NCBI GenBank assembly: GCA_009823505.1
Contig: VZQC01012261.1
Location: 1,231,819-1,295,818, forward strand
DNA length: 64,000 bases
Reading direction: 5' to 3'
From: Rhizomys pruinosus
Lineage: Eukaryota; Chordata; Mammalia; Rodentia; Spalacidae
This document shows, in pieces, positions 20,905-34,483 of the stretch. The notes under the pieces were generated by a model. That model made no database searches, had not been told where the DNA came from, and saw nothing but the letters and a program-made list of their open reading frames with translations. Numbering within the stretch: the stretch's first letter is position 1; each line of letters opens with the position of its first letter. The translations under genes and the position numbers were made by a program.

Positions 20905-22345
20905 ATTTTTAATAATTTATTGAGTTTTCGTACATTTCACACAATAGTTCTTTTTAATTTTATTTTATTTTTCACACAATAGTTCGTAATTAAGTTTAGA
21001 ACCCCTATCCATCCATGCCTTTCCATAACCCCCATTCCGCCTCATGTACCCTGTCTTTATGTTAAGTCCTATCCATCAAGTATTTGTACCCAAATGTCCT
21101 TCACTGCAAGGTCATCCATTGGAGTCTAGTCAGCCTAGCTAGAGATCTTAAGGAAGATCTACTCTCCTTCACCCAGCAATAATCAGTTGCCAACAGTTCG
21201 CAGACTAGGACTGACTTGCACCCGTTTCCCTCCCTCCATGCTGGGTCCTTGTCTAATTGAGTCAGCATGGGTCTTATTCATGATGCCACCACTGCCGCAA
21301 GTTCACATGAGCAGCTTCCAGCGGCCTGAAAGACTCTGTTTCCCTATGTTCATGCACCAACCCTGGCTCCTACAATCTTTCCACCCCCTCTTCTGAAACA
21401 GTCCCTGTGCCATGGGTGGGTGAAGCTTAATATAGGAGTCCTATCCAGGTCACACACTCTGCAGTCTCTTATTCCCTAAAATGTAGACAGTTATGGATTT
21501 CTGTGTGCCTCACACTCTGCTGTAAAAGGAAGCATCACTGGAGAGAGTTGAAGGATGCACTAGTATTATCTCCGCCCCCTGTTCTGCTATGTTCCATGAG
21601 CCTTAGGTGTAGAATTCTATTATAGATATGTCACCTAGGGCTGGGCATCTCTCAGACATATATTTTCTGTTTATAAGCAGTTATGAAACTCTGTAATCAC
21701 TCCGTCTGTTCCAAAACGAAGTTTCTTTGATGAAGAGTGTATGGTACACTTGTTTGTAAATATAAGGATCCGTATTTAACATAGGGCAAGAAATTTCATT
21801 TGTCTAGAGATAGGACAGAGATAGGGTTTTCTGCAGGATCTATGACCTCTCTAGCCATGTATATTTGACTATAATTACAATTCCACCCATGAGTTCCCTC
21901 CCATTGAGAGGGCTCTAAGTCAATTAGATGGCTGTTGATTACCCCCAGATACCAATGGCACTACTACACTAATAGAGGTAGTTTGCTGTGCCAGTCATTA
22001 TAGTTATTGGGCTTTAGAGCTGGGCTAGGCTGTTGATTGATTTTTCTCCTTTAGCAGCTTGCTTAATATCCTATAGAACTATGAGAGCTAATCTTCAGGG
22101 AGGCTTCCAGGTCAGTTTCAGCTCCATTGCTCCAAGACCTATGTCCAAAGTATGTCCTGTCTTCAGTAGTAGGGTCTTACCTTCAAGTTCTTGGAGATAA
22201 CCAAGGGCTCCAGCAATTGCTTGTTATTTGTGAAGTCAGTCTCTTGGACTACTCTGACCAACAACTGGAAGGGCGCGCTCTCTTGTCTGGCACTGTGCTC
22301 CTTGTGATGCTGCCCCCAGGTATACACATGCACTAATGTTCAGAC
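20905..22345 (-). mobile_element. L1 3' UTR region (rodent Lx/L1 type)
   Basis: The antisense T-rich start (TTATTGAGTTTTCGTACATT), CTGCTGTAAAAGGAAGCATC and CAAGTTCTTGGAGATAACCA are phrases I associate with long rodent L1 3' UTRs. They read antisense here. The right boundary is uncertain and may extend to about 22600. No ORF2 is seen. Confidence 0.55.
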
Positions 22346-22619
22346 ACAATATGCGTATTTCTCAGGGGGTTCGTGAGCCAACACATTTCCCTTTGGCTTT
22401 GCAAGCTCTATTCATCTTGCCTCTCTCTTCCCTCTACCCAACCTCCCTCATCCTTCCCCAGTCCAAGCGCCTCATTAGTAATAAATTTGAGTGGGCAGCC
22501 ATACTCTAAGTTAAACCAAATGATTCTTGGGATTACAGGTGACTTTGCATTTGACCACTCATTTGTAAACAAAATGTCCATATCTGAAATAATTTACTAG
22601 AATACCACTCCTTTGCAGG

Positions 22620-25600
22620 AAATGTTTCTTCTTACCATTAGGAGCAAAGCTCACTGATTCATTGATGGACTACTAGCTGAAGGATATTATTAAAGGCATT
22701 TGTTTATTCCCTTCTAAATAGTGAATTCAACTCTGATGACCCCAACTCCTGCCTAGCCTGCCATGATCCCACCCTTAGGTGCTCCACACATTTGTCAACT
22801 GTATAGATTTATGCAAGATAACGTTTCTCTGTCCTCTAGCTTCTTCTGAAACACCACTTGAAATTTTTATCTTATAACTAAAAGAAACAAATTCTGCCAC
22901 TATTACTTGTCAAAATGAAGAAAGCAGATAAGTCATAGTTAAAATTTAAACATTTTATTTATCATTTTATCCATCTGTTTAAGATGGAAAAGCTCTTTTG
23001 GGACCATTTTAAGATATGATTATAAAGCTAGACAAAAACAATATACACTTTAAAAACTTCCCCAAATCCTTACTTTATTTTCAGGATAGAAGCCAAGATT
23101 CTCATTCACGTAATTTAATCAGCAAATATTTATGAAGTACCTACTAGGCCAAACACCACTCCAACCACTCACAATTTGTTTGTGAATACAACAGACAAAA
23201 ATTAGTGCCTTTACACTGCTTGCATTCAACTGGTAGAGACAGATCTTAATAAACAGACATGAGTTGTTGTTACGAGTGTTAGAAATAGTATATTATCAAT
23301 AAAAAACAAAAATACAAAGTAGCTGGAGAAGGGAAGAGGTGTTATGTTGGGTCTGATGGTCAGAAACAGTATCTTAGGAAGTTGGAGCTGCTGCAACAGA
23401 ACCAAAGACTGGGTGTAAAAATGGGAGGAAAAGACAATAGAAGCCAATGGTGTACGCATGACACTTTTAGAGGTTTCCCAGAAATATTTACTTCATTTTA
23501 TGTTTCAGTTATATTCAGAATATTGAGTTTTTGGTTATTTAAGGTCTACTACTTAATGAAGAGGAGGAAAATTTGACCTATGATCCTCTGACTTTTGTAA
23601 AAATAGGAGAAATACTATTAACTCACTCAGAAACGTCTCAGGTGGAATTGAGCAATTTGTCTTTCAGATATATCCAATTGATTTTTTTTCTCCTAATACT
23701 TGTACTGAAATGTAACTGAAATAGTTGATGAATATTAGATGTCACGTTCTCTGCCGTGTTCTGCTTTGAGAATGAAGAATCCACTTAGTGTAACCCTTAA
23801 GAACAAGTGTAGTGGTCAAAGAATGAGCAAGCTGGAAGATGGAGTGGCTTTGCAGAGGAGAGGACTTAAAATTACACAGCCAGAAGGAAGACCTGGGCAC
23901 ATGCAAAGCAACAGGCCTCAGTGAGCCTTCATACTACTGAAACCCAGGCACAAGTAGGAGAGCAATCTAGAGCAGGAGAGGGCAAACCTGGTGACCAGTT
24001 CCGTACCTCAGCTTTTGGTGCTGTAGCAATTATAATTTTGGATCATAGATGATTGCCATAAAGACTTTTTGGCTTTATGACGATGCAAAAATGGCATGCC
24101 TTCCATAGAAATCTTACTTAGAATTGTGTTCTTTTCACGAACTAGTGGCATGAGCTAACTTAATCCTTTCTTGGGATGCCAGCTCCCTGTCACAGAGAAT
24201 TAAGGGGACAGGGGAAGACACCCCATTGTTGATGGTAGACTCTGTTGCCACTGTTGTCTTTATTTTATACTTATTTTGTTTCGGACATACTGTGTGCCTA
24301 CCCACCATGTCTTTAAAACATCACTTTATTATAAAACGGATCATCTCTTTATTATAAAACTGGCTTTGCATCAGATGATTGTGCCCAACCATAGGCTAAC
24401 ATAAGTGTTCTCAGCACATTTAAGGTATCCTAGATGAGGTCATGAAGTTTGGTCATATAGGTGCATTAAATGCATTTTAAAACATGATATTTTTAGCCTC
24501 TAATTGATGATTTGGACATAATCCCATGATCTCATTATAAGTCAAGGCATATCTATATGTAAATATATGAATTTCTTTTCTTTTCTCCATTATAATCATC
24601 ATGAGGCCATGTGAATTTTTAGCTATACTTTTTAAATGACTTTGGTCAAGAACTTTACTTACATAGATATTACAAAGACTATGAGGTCATCCATGGCTTG
24701 TTATATGAGCAGAACATACAACAGCTCCTGGGAATTCCCTGTTTCCTGTTCTTGGGAATCTTTGCTGCAAGCCTGGGTGCAGTTGCTTGAATTTGTAGGT
24801 TTAAAGTTAAAGTGACTTCATGGTCTTATGCTGTGTTACAGTGCCTTGGTAAACTATAGTTTTTTTACAGTGGACTTTATATGACTTCTTGATCTATTTT
24901 TCAATAACTATAGCCAATAGTTATTTTTAAAAAGATACTTTTGAAAAGAGACATGAACTATGCCTTGAAGGCTATGTGTATTCTTCTGTAAACATTTATT
25001 AGTGATCTACTTTATGAAAAACTATGTGTACAGACCAGGTACTGAGAACTTAAAACAAGTAAGGTAACATGCTAGTTTTCTGAAGGAGTTCACAGCTATT
25101 GATTACTTCTTACATTGCTTCTTGTGATAAATCTTATAATACTATCATTTTAAGAGACAAAATGTAGTAATATTTTTTTTAGTTTTTTGATTATTCATAA
25201 ATTCAACTTCTTGTAGAAAACTGGATTTATGTTTTTAACATACTGATAAAAGGCAAGGGGGGGTGGAAGCAGAAGAAAAGTTCCAATTCATGCTGCCCAA
25301 CTCAAGAGTCTACACTGAACAGCTACATTGTAACACTTACCCTTTTTGTTAACAAGGAATTGCTCTCTGAAGTCCTCAGACAGCCATGGTTGCCCGAGGG
25401 CCCTCTAAATGTCATCAGGGCAACAACAAAGTAACACACATGAAGTAGATACTCTGCGGCATTCTTTATGAGAACCATTGAATTGAGTTATTGCATAACA
25501 AATTATCTGCATATGAAAGGCAATAGACTATTGGGGGAAAACAACTGAACACAATGCTGAGTTTGATTCCTACCTCCACTGATAACTCACTGGCATCTTT

Positions 25601-25774
25601 GGAAATATTGTTGTGACCCAAGTCTCCAATTTGGAATGTGGGAAATATTAATGCTGTACTTATGACCTCAAGGAAATTATGGGCTAAATTTGGGGAGTTG
25701 CTGAGAAGATTAAAGACAAAGTCCTGTCTATCTCATAACTCCATTCCTCTTACCCTGTCTTATTTATCCTCTCA
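22620..25774. other. AT-rich unique sequence
   Basis: No exon or RNA gene. The stretch at 23115-23250 (AAATATTTATGAAGTACCTAC and onward) resembles an old mammalian-wide repeat. Nothing else stands out. Confidence 0.35.
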
Positions 25775-25786
25775 AAAAAGATTAAT

Positions 25787-25999
25787 GGGGCTGGAGAGAT
25801 AGCTCAGCGGCTAAGAGCACTGACTGCTCTTGCAGAGGACCAGGGTTCGATTCCCAGCACCCACATGGCGGCTAAGAACATCTTTAACTCCAGTTCCAGG
25901 GAAATCCGATGCCCTCTTCTGACCTCTGCAACATTGTACGATACGGGTGCACAGACCTACATGCAGACAGTACACTCATACACATAAAAAATAATAAAT
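25787..25999 (+). mobile_element. B2 SINE (outer member of an inverted pair)
   Basis: A full B2. Its A-rich tail is split by the next B2 and resumes at 26245. AAAAAAGATTAATG before and AAAAAATATTAATG after the composite mark its target duplication. Confidence 0.95.
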
Positions 26000-26006
26000 T
26001 AATTTT

Positions 26007-26231
26007 ATTATTTTTTAAAATTTATTCTTGTATGTGTATGAATGTCCTGTCTGCATGTAGGTTTGTGCACCCGTGTCGTACAATGCTACAGAAGTCAGAA
26101 GAGGGCATCGGATTCCCCTGGAATTGTAGTTAAAAACGGTTCTCAGCCGCCATGTGGGGGTGCTGGGGATCGAACAGGTCCTCTGCAAGAGCAGTCGGCG
26201 CTCCTAACCACTAGGCCATCTCTCCAGCCCC
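26007..26231 (-). mobile_element. B2 SINE inserted in the tail of another B2
   Basis: An antisense B2 between perfect 13-bp duplications ATAAATTAATTTT (25994-26006 and 26232-26244). It lies tail to tail with the B2 at 25787, so a transcript could fold into a hairpin of about 210 bp. Confidence 0.97.
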
Positions 26232-26266
26232 ATAAATTAATTTTTAAAAATTAAAAAATATTAATG

Positions 26267-28127
26267 AATTTCTCACTGGCTGAAGTCAGGTCTTCCACCA
26301 ATGGAGAACCTAGCAAAACCTTGAAGAATTACTGGTTGAGTCCTTACTTTTTGTTTGTACTGTAAGACCTGCTAAGCTCTTCACTACCCTTAGTGGTAGT
26401 GCTAGTAACATTTTTATATAAATTTTATAATGAAAGCATTTTATAATGAAGACGGACTCCAGAATGTTACATAATACTTGTCCTGGGATATTAAAACTAA
26501 GGAGTACTATAACATAAAAATTTAAACCAGTTTATTTGCCTCAAGAGTCCTTAAACCTCTGTAAATATTGGTTTAAAGAAAACTTCACACATAGCTTCTA
26601 CTGTGATTATTCTTTCCCTCTCTTAGTTCTAAAATCCATAATTAGATAACTTTATTGTAGGGAATTTCTACAGAAGCCTGTGTAAAAGCAACTATGAGAA
26701 AAATAAACACATTGTGTAGTAGGTAAGATCCCACCAAAATAAGACAGATTCCTAGACATACTGAAATTATCACAAACAAATGGTATTCTGCCCCACCACC
26801 TTATTCCAGCAATGTTTAGAGTTTCTCTATAGAAACTGTCAATTTTTGAGCTGTATAGGAATATCATTCTTACTCCCTTTTGGTATGATTTCAACTTTGG
26901 ATTCCCAAAGATTAGTCACTGTCTTTTCACCTGACTTGACCTTGGAAATTTTAAAGTAATTCCATTCTCCATGCACAGTTCTCAAAGTACAGAAATGTGG
27001 TGCCATTACTATGTATTTGAAAGGACCAACTTCTTCCTTCCTTCAAATTTTTTATTCATTTACAGGGATAAAAATGCTAGTTATTTAAAATCACCCACAG
27101 ATAATCTTACATGCTTATAAAGTATACTCAAAAGAGTATAATGAAAATATTTCAAGCAGACCATCATTTTAAAAATAAATATGGTCTCTCAAGAAAATGG
27201 ATGGAGACAGCAGGATATAGAGCTGTTATAAGTATTTTTGAAATGATAACATTTCTGAAAATCACATATATAATGTAGTGCAGATGTGCTAATAGACGCA
27301 CAACTATCTCTTAGGTGCACCTTTTCTCCCCAAGTAATATGGTAATAGCTACAACACTTTGCCAGCTGTGTACCAGGCATGCATGCTATCAAATTTAATA
27401 CTTAAAACATTCTACTACATCATTATTACATTCTTTTTACTGTGTGATTCAGCCAAATTCATTCAAGTAAAGAAATTTGGTCAGGAGCTCATGGTTAGGA
27501 CTGTGTTCCACCCGATCCACAAAACACCAGGGTCAAAGAGCAGCAGTTGTTTTTGCTTGAAGGGAGGAAAAATAAACAAATAAGTTCTAAGCACTCTGTA
27601 ATTCAAATGTTGATGTACTGCTAGAACTGATGAGAATCCTCTCTGTATTCTTGGGATCCATATCAAAGATCAAAGTCACTAGAAAAAAGTTCAGAAAAAA
27701 AAAATCTAAATGGCAAAATTTGAATTTCATGCACACCAAGGTCTTCTACACAGAATCCATGTGATTCAAAGACTGTATGGAGACCAGGCAGTAGCTTCCT
27801 GTGACTTTATAGATCTTCTGGCTCTCTCTAGCCTGAGCTGCTTGCAGGTTGCTGGCCTCTTGTCTGGTTTGTGTAGTATACAGTTCGGCCCTTGATGGTT
27901 GTATCTGTACTGAAGGTATGTAGACATTTTGCTTGTCAACATGGTGTGTGACTGTTATGTAACTTTACATTGTAATAGATATTAGAAGGCATCTGGAGAT
28001 GATTTAAAATATGGAGAAGATGGTTAGACACTGCCAGTTTATATGTAGGACTTTTAAATCTCCTTGAATATGGTATATCAGGGGTCTGAAACCACTTCCC
28101 CGCTGATACTAAGAGATGGCTGTATTC
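26267..28127. other. AT-rich unique sequence
   Basis: No gene, RNA or repeat recognised. Confidence 0.4.
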
Positions 28128-28199
28128 TTTGGTTTTTTTTTTTTTTTTTTTTGAGACAGGGTCTCCCTGTAGCCCCAGCCATCCTGGAACTTACTATGT
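28128..28199 (-). mobile_element. B1 SINE cut off at a single N
   Basis: A T tract, GAGACAGGGTCTCCCTGTAG and GGAACTTACTATGT, then N at 28200 and unrelated sequence. The distal half of the B1 is missing exactly at the ambiguous base. Confidence 0.9.
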
Positions 28200-28427
28200 N
28201 GTGTGACAGGAGGCAGCCACCAGGCAGGGAGGACGGAGCCAGCTGGATGGCAGAGTCCTTACACCCTGCCACAGAAATTGACCATCCTTTTCTATCCCTG
28301 CCAGCCAGCATGGAGGAGAGGGATTGCATTTGCTATGGCATGGGGCAACCCCTGTCTTCTCTAGGCCTTGGTAAGAAAGAGGGACCTGAATATGAAGCTC
28401 TTTCTAGACTCTTCAGATTCCACATTC

Positions 28428-28582
28428 TTTTTTTTTTTGGTCTTTTCGAGACAGGGTCTCCCTATAGCCCCAGCTGTCCTGGAACTCACTCTGTAGACCA
28501 GGCTGGCCTTGAATTCACAAAGATCCGCCTGCCTCTGCCTCCCAAGTGCTAGGATTAAAGGCGTGCGCCACCACGCCTGGCT
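28428..28582 (-). mobile_element. B1 SINE
   Basis: A full antisense B1 in the same orientation as the cut copy 230 bp to the left. Confidence 0.95.
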
Positions 28583-29411
28583 GGAGCCTGCATTTTAAAG
28601 ACTTTTTCCAGGAAATTAAGAGGCAATTAGTACATAGTCCCATTTTGAAAACACCATTCTATCCCTAAACAGATGCTCAGAACGCAATTTCCTCATTTTC
28701 CCCCCTAAATGTCCGAACACAGGAAGAAACCAAAAACAATAGTTTAAGCCAGAGAATGTGGCAGATAGAGTATTGTGTCTGATTGACATTACTTTTATTG
28801 AAACAAACCAAAATGAAATTTCATTTCAAATTTAGCTTATCTTGACAGCCTCTTTGTAAAGCTCAGTGGACTATGTTGTGTTTAACTAAATGAGGAAAGT
28901 TCTTACAGATAAATCTCTTCTGGCACAGACGACAGCCAGAGCAATGCCAGGTGGGCTAAAGGAGATTTCCTGCTTATCTGTGTTACCTATTTAAAATTAT
29001 TTTCTACATCCTGTGATTTGTACAGTTTTTTTGAAAAGGAAGTTCTTATATTTAACCCTATTGAAATATATTGCTTATGTTGTTAGAGGAAGGGAAGACA
29101 GAGATAGATCTCCTTTGCACTTTTGGTACATTGATGGATTGTACTCTTTCAGCTTTACTTTTCAGCTTCTCAATTACAGGTGGTGTTAGGCGTCATAGGA
29201 CTAATAGCTTCTTTCTGAGGCTCATAAATGAACTGTCAAGCAGTTATTCCTGAAGGCAGTGTATGTATTCCAGCCCCCTGTCCTTCTTCCTTTCTCTTTT
29301 CCTCTTTTTTTTTTCTTTTTCTCCTTTGGTGTATAATATTTCCATTGTTTATTTCCACAAATAAGAGGATTGAGGAGAGGTAAAAACAAGTTTTGAAGTA
29401 CCACGGATGAG
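28583..29411. other. Unique sequence
   Basis: Nothing recognised except a T/C-rich run at 29280-29325. Confidence 0.4.
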
Positions 29412-29540
29412 TGAAGTGTGGTGGCTCGGGCCTAGAAGTTCAGCACTTGAGATGTTGAGGCAGAAGGATCACTGTGGAGTCTGAGGTCACTCAGGGCTAT
29501 ACAGTGAGTTCCAGTCTAGTCCGAGTTACAAAATAAGCCT
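29412..29540 (+). mobile_element. Old B1-like SINE
   Basis: GTGTGGTGGCTCGGGCC, TTGAGGCAGAAGGATCACT and TATACAGTGAGTTCCAG form a diverged B1, followed by a CT-rich run to 29590. Confidence 0.75.
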
Positions 29541-29631
29541 CCCCCTCTATCTCTCTCTTCCTTTCCCTGTTTTCTCCCTCCCTTCATTCTTCCAAAAGTA
29601 AAATAAAGTACTGGAGACTAGAATTATTTTG

Positions 29632-29786
29632 TGCCTGGGTGTGGTGTTACAGGCCTTTAATCCTAGCACTTGGGAGGTAGAGGCAGATGGATCTCTATGA
29701 GATCCAGGCAAGCCTAGGATGGTCTGCCTAGCAACAAGTAGTAAGTTCCAAGCCAGCAGACACAACATGGGAACCCTGTCTTTAAA
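29632..29786 (+). mobile_element. B1 SINE
   Basis: GCCTGGGTGTGGTG, TTTAATCCTAGCACTTGGG and AACCCTGTCTTTAAA; diverged in the second half. Confidence 0.88.
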
Positions 29787-30151
29787 CTATATTTATACAT
29801 ATATAAAGGAATTCAAAAGTTCATATAACACTAAAATTTTGCATCGATTTTGAATTTTCTGTATTTTATTTCTCTATGTACAGGTGCAGAGGGTAGAAAT
29901 GTTGACTGCTGACAGGAAGCAGAATATCTGAAAAATCCCTTGGCCTATTGTTTTAGTAGTGACTGAAGTGTTTTGACTCCCCTGGTAGAGCTTATTGAAG
30001 GCCAAAGATAAGTTCAATTGTTCAGTTAAATTGTTGGTTGCACGAAAAGCACATTTGTGTCAGTGAGATTCAGAAAAGGAATAGCAAGGTTTAGCCTATG
30101 ACAGTCAAGCAAGTGGAAAAACTCGAATGTTTAGATTCAGAATTGTTTCTA

Positions 30152-30297
30152 TGAGAAAGACAGACAGAGACAGAGATTATATAGAGACAGAGAGAGACAG
30201 ATGCAGTGAGGAGAATGAGAGATGAGGGGGGAGGGAGAGGGAGAGAGATAGACAAAGATGGAAAGAGGGGAGAGAAGAAAAGAGAAGTGAGTGACAG
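30152..30297. repeat. GA-rich low-complexity tract
   Basis: Purine-only AGACAGAGA / GGGAGAGGG sequence across about 145 bp. The open frame on the other strand is a by-product. Confidence 0.9.
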
Positions 30298-32078
30298 TAA
30301 AATCCAATTTTAGGGCTGCAAGCAAAGGGCCAGCGGGAATGGAATCATCCCAGCCTGGAGAAGCATCACCGGTATCCAAAACAGGCTTTAGGGACATGTG
30401 TGACACCAATGTGAACACTGCCAGTGCTTAGTATGACCTTCAAGGCACCCAAAGGGAACATCTACAGAAGTAGATGATGGAAATGTAATTCTTTCAAACT
30501 TCAGTACTCATAAACACACAAATTGCAAAAGTGAAATTTAATATCTCTTCTTTAACACTGAGTTAAAAACATAGAAGGTGATAAGTCTGCAGAAAACAGA
30601 GCTAAGGAAAATAATGAACCACGCATGCACTTCCTCAAAGAATTTACCTGGGTATTTTCAAGTTGTTTTTATAAAGGATTTGTAGTTTGATTTTTTTGTT
30701 TGTTTGTTTAATAAAAAGTCATCAAAATCATTTAAATTGTCTTTACTCAGCATCAGATATTGCTTTTGTGTTTGATGAGGTTAGATCATAAAGATGCATG
30801 TTCACAAAATCTATTTAGAGTTTGAATTCTGGGTAAAATAATCCCATTTCTAAGTTAGGTATCAACCCTTACCCTGGACATAAGGGGCTTTTGTTATGTA
30901 GACTTGTGGAATGTTCCAGCTGGGGAAATGCCAGTTAATAGATGAAGACAGATGGACTTGGATGCGCTGCTGCTGCATGGTTCACACCCCTTTAGCAAAT
31001 ATTTTTGAATGTTCTTAAGTAACACACTTAACTTGAAAACAAATATAGATTTGCTTACTTTAGAATCAGTAGTAATTATTGTCATTAGTAGTATATAAAA
31101 ATACCTGTTCTGTTTTTGCATCTTAGAGCGCTGAATTCACAGTTCATATTATATCTCTAGATCTGCACTGCTGTATACACAGAGAAAACATTAAATTTGA
31201 AACCATGCTTTTGCAGAAAATTATTTCAGCTGTTGTGAAATATTGCATTTTTTAATCCCCCCCCCCCCCCCCCGCCTAGTGTCAGTATTCATCAGCTGTG
31301 GGAATAGCTTATGAAATCTCCCAGAAGAATCCAAGGCCTGGTTTATGTTTTTCCTCAGTGGAGACTGTAGAACCAGACCACAAGGGAATTGTACTAGACT
31401 AGCAGTCAGTCTGACCCAAGGGAGCCATTTTGTCTGGACCAGGAGTCTCTTCTGAATGTCTGCCATATTTCTGGCCAGATTTTCTCCTAGCATTAAGCAA
31501 ATTGAAACCCAAAAGATCAAGTTTAAAATAAAGAAAAATGAGAAAGCAGGCAAGTGGAAAATGCTTTGAGTTTATTATGATTAGAATTTGAGTACATGTA
31601 TAATATTCAGTGTCTCTTTTGGGCAAGGCATTTTGATAGGTAATGTGGTGTATATATACCTCACATGCATTCTACAGGTGCATGCCCTTATAAGATGAAT
31701 TGCATACTTCATTATTCAGTGTTGTAGAGGAGAGGGGTGGGGTAAGGTGCAAGGCATTGGCTGTATCTGTAAAACGGAGAATGTGTGCTTGAGGAACAGC
31801 ACTTAAGTTCTGGAGGCTGGTATAAAGTTCACGAGGAGAAGGGCTAAGAAGAACACAGAGTAGTGGAAAAAGTCTCAGAACCAGGAGAACATTTGATCAG
31901 AGCAGGGCAGGTGAGAGAATGCTGTGGCCAGAGTACCAAGAATCAGTAGGGAATGAGATTGCAGGGCGCCATTATCACCTTGGACATCTCTGCATTATAT
32001 TTTTGGGCTCCACGTGGTAGCTCTCGGTAGAGGTATTCATTTTATCATCGGACATTTTAAAAATGCCAAGCCTTTGTT
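30298..32078. other. Unassigned sequence
   Basis: No exon or RNA gene. It includes a 17-base C homopolymer (31257-31273). Confidence 0.4.
31257..31273. repeat. C17 homopolymer
   Basis: Seventeen consecutive C. The opposite strand is a G tract able to form quadruplex-type structure. The length may be unreliable in draft sequence. Confidence 0.85.
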
Positions 32079-32283
32079 GCTGAGATGGCTCAGGTAAAGG
32101 TGTTTGCCCTGAGGCATGACAGCATGAGTTTGATTCCTGGGACTCACATGGTAGAAAGAGAAAGCTGATTTCTAAAACGTGTCCTCTGATCTCCATATGC
32201 ATGCCATAGCACAAACAGTGACTACATACATGTGTGCATGCAGGCACATACACACTCATGCACGAACTAAATTAAAAAAATGC
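32079..32283 (+). mobile_element. B3 SINE
   Basis: TTGCTGAGATGGCTCAGG, GTTTGATTCCTGGGACTCAC and CTCTGATCTCCATATGCATG with CA-rich 3' sequence and an A tail. Confidence 0.88.
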
Positions 32284-32404
32284 AAAAAATTTAAAAGTTG
32301 CAATATCATAATATATATTGGGGCTTTAACTTTCTTCTGATACAGTGCTTACCTGTGTCTACAGCTCTATTTCTAAGTTTCTGGGGAGAAAAGTTTCATT
32401 CATA

Positions 32405-32406
<2 letters not shown>

Positions 32407-32448
<42 letters not shown>
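32407..32448. repeat. (TG)21 microsatellite
   Basis: An uninterrupted TG run. Confidence 0.97.
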
Positions 32449-32453
<5 letters not shown>

Positions 32454-34083
32454 TATACTACTGTTCATCCACAACAGAGTGAAAATTTTTTAACTTAGTG
32501 GATATCTCTAGAGACCTTGTTTGGGCTGTATATATCTTTTCAAAAATTTAAGTATTGGTACTGATTAGTAGGATTATAAGCTATGTTCTATGATTTTGTA
32601 AACAGCAGTTTCTTTTTTTAACTTCTGGAAGGCATGGTTTGTAAAGAGGAAAATAAATCTTTGTGAATGAAAATAGAAGGCTTTCCAGCTCCTACTTCTG
32701 AATACCAGGATAGTGTTTCTATGGCTTTTACGTCACGTCTGCACAGTCAACAGCTGTTAGGTCATTCCCGCAGCTCCAACATTTGTTCATATTTCCACAT
32801 GCTTGACATTTTTCTGAGCAGGTGCAAATTTCCAAGTTTTATTTGAAGATAACATGCCTTTTAAAGTTACAAAATATAATTTCGGATTAATTTGTTAGGA
32901 AATTAAAATATGATTCATTTTTAATGTAGTTATGGCATTTTAAGGTTCTCAGGCAAACTATGTGGAGAACAGCATAAACAGTAAGAGGGCTCCTCTAGCC
33001 CATAGGATGGGATTTTACTGATTATATTGCTTTGAGGGCTCATGTTACCAAGACTTCAGGCTATTTATTTGTATATTTTATACATTAAAAGAAAGTATAA
33101 CCCACTCTTGTTTGACTATTATCACCTGATTTTGAACTGTTATATAAACAAAGATATTAGATACAGCCATGAGTGTTACACAAAATTGTAAATAAAGCAG
33201 ATTCTGAAATGACATATATTTGTCTGGGAGTGGCATACATACTAATCTCAACACTTTGATTAATGAATAATGAATTGATAGCATCCATTACCAAATGCCT
33301 GCTTATTCAGAACATTCCTTTAGCTCACATGTCATTGCAGAATAAAAAAAAATATATTAGAGAATGAAGTTTCTTTGTAATGATGTGAAAGGTCACCTGA
33401 TTGAAAAAAAAAAGCATTCTGTATAATATTTAAAAGGTAACAAAATTTACCAAATATTGTGAATGACTAGCAAAGAAAGCTCTCATCAGCAAGATTTGTT
33501 TATAGAATGCATCTTGGAGGGGACGAGTTTGGGCTAGGCTGAGAGGGAAGCAAGCAGTATGAACCGAGGAGGTCCACAGAGGGGCGGAGAGGAGGGAGCC
33601 TTGTCTTTGGTAATACCACCTTTGGCTGGGTGGCTTTAGGCAAGATGCTTCTTGACTCCAACTTGGTATTGTCATTTGTAAATGAAAATAATAATTCTTT
33701 ATGGAGTGAGGTAATATATGCAACAGTAAAAGCAAAATATAAGTTTCAAGTATTAATTTTAAATATTTATTTATTTATTGGAATGGTAGAAATTTGGGTT
33801 TTTAGTATAGGGCATGCTGTATTCCAAAGCACAGAGAGAACAACCAGCCTGACTCGGAAATATTTAGAAAGTTTTAAACAATAGAAATGTTATTTTAAAC
33901 ACACAGTATTTAATGGTTGCCATAAAGTTCTTTCTGTGACTTTTAAACACTTGCAGAATCTTTTAAACTATTCATATATGAACAGCATCATAAATATGAT
34001 TAGTGTTTGAGCTAACCTTTAACAATATGTTTATAGTGAATGTATATTCACTTGTGTAAATGATTCTGGGTATGACAGTTTGG
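32449..34083. other. Unassigned sequence with a possible MIR
   Basis: No exon recognised. The stretch at 33620-33720 has the MIR order CTTTAGGCAAGATGCTT, CATTTGTAAATGAAAATAAT on the plus strand. Confidence 0.4.
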
Positions 34084-34437
34084 TAATGGTTTGGAATAGT
34101 TCCAAGAGGTCCAGGTAATAAATACTTCATCAGCAGCCTGTGATGGAGAGTGATACAACCTTTAGGAGGTGAGGCTAATGGAAAGAAGTTATACCATAGG
34201 GGCCCTGCACTTGTAATGGATTTGAGAGCCATCTCCTTCTACTCTTTGTGGGTCCTGGAGGCATGAAGAGAGCTCTTCTCTGTACCATGCTTCCACCATG
34301 ACATACTACCTTGCCACAAGACTTAGAGCAGCAGACCAACCACTGCAACTTCTAGAACTGAGCCAAAGTAAATCTCTCTTCCTCATAGTTGATTATCTAT
34401 GTCCTTTGTTAGGCTAGCATAAAGCTAACACAAACTT
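34084..34437 (+). mobile_element. Old MaLR LTR (MLT1/MST-like)
   Basis: It begins near GGTAATGGTTTGGAATAG, contains CCTTTAGGAGGTGAGGCTAA, GGGCCCTGCACTTG and CTGAGCCAAAGTAAATCTC, and ends AGCTAACACAAACT. The order fits ancient MaLR LTRs. The subfamily is uncertain. Confidence 0.55.
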
Positions 34438-34483
34438 CTACTGAAAAAAATATTAATCCAACTTTTCATTTAGAATGGTATAT

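Noticed and set aside
30149..30418. Ser/Leu-rich minus-strand frame
   Set aside because: It is the reverse of a GA-rich low-complexity tract.
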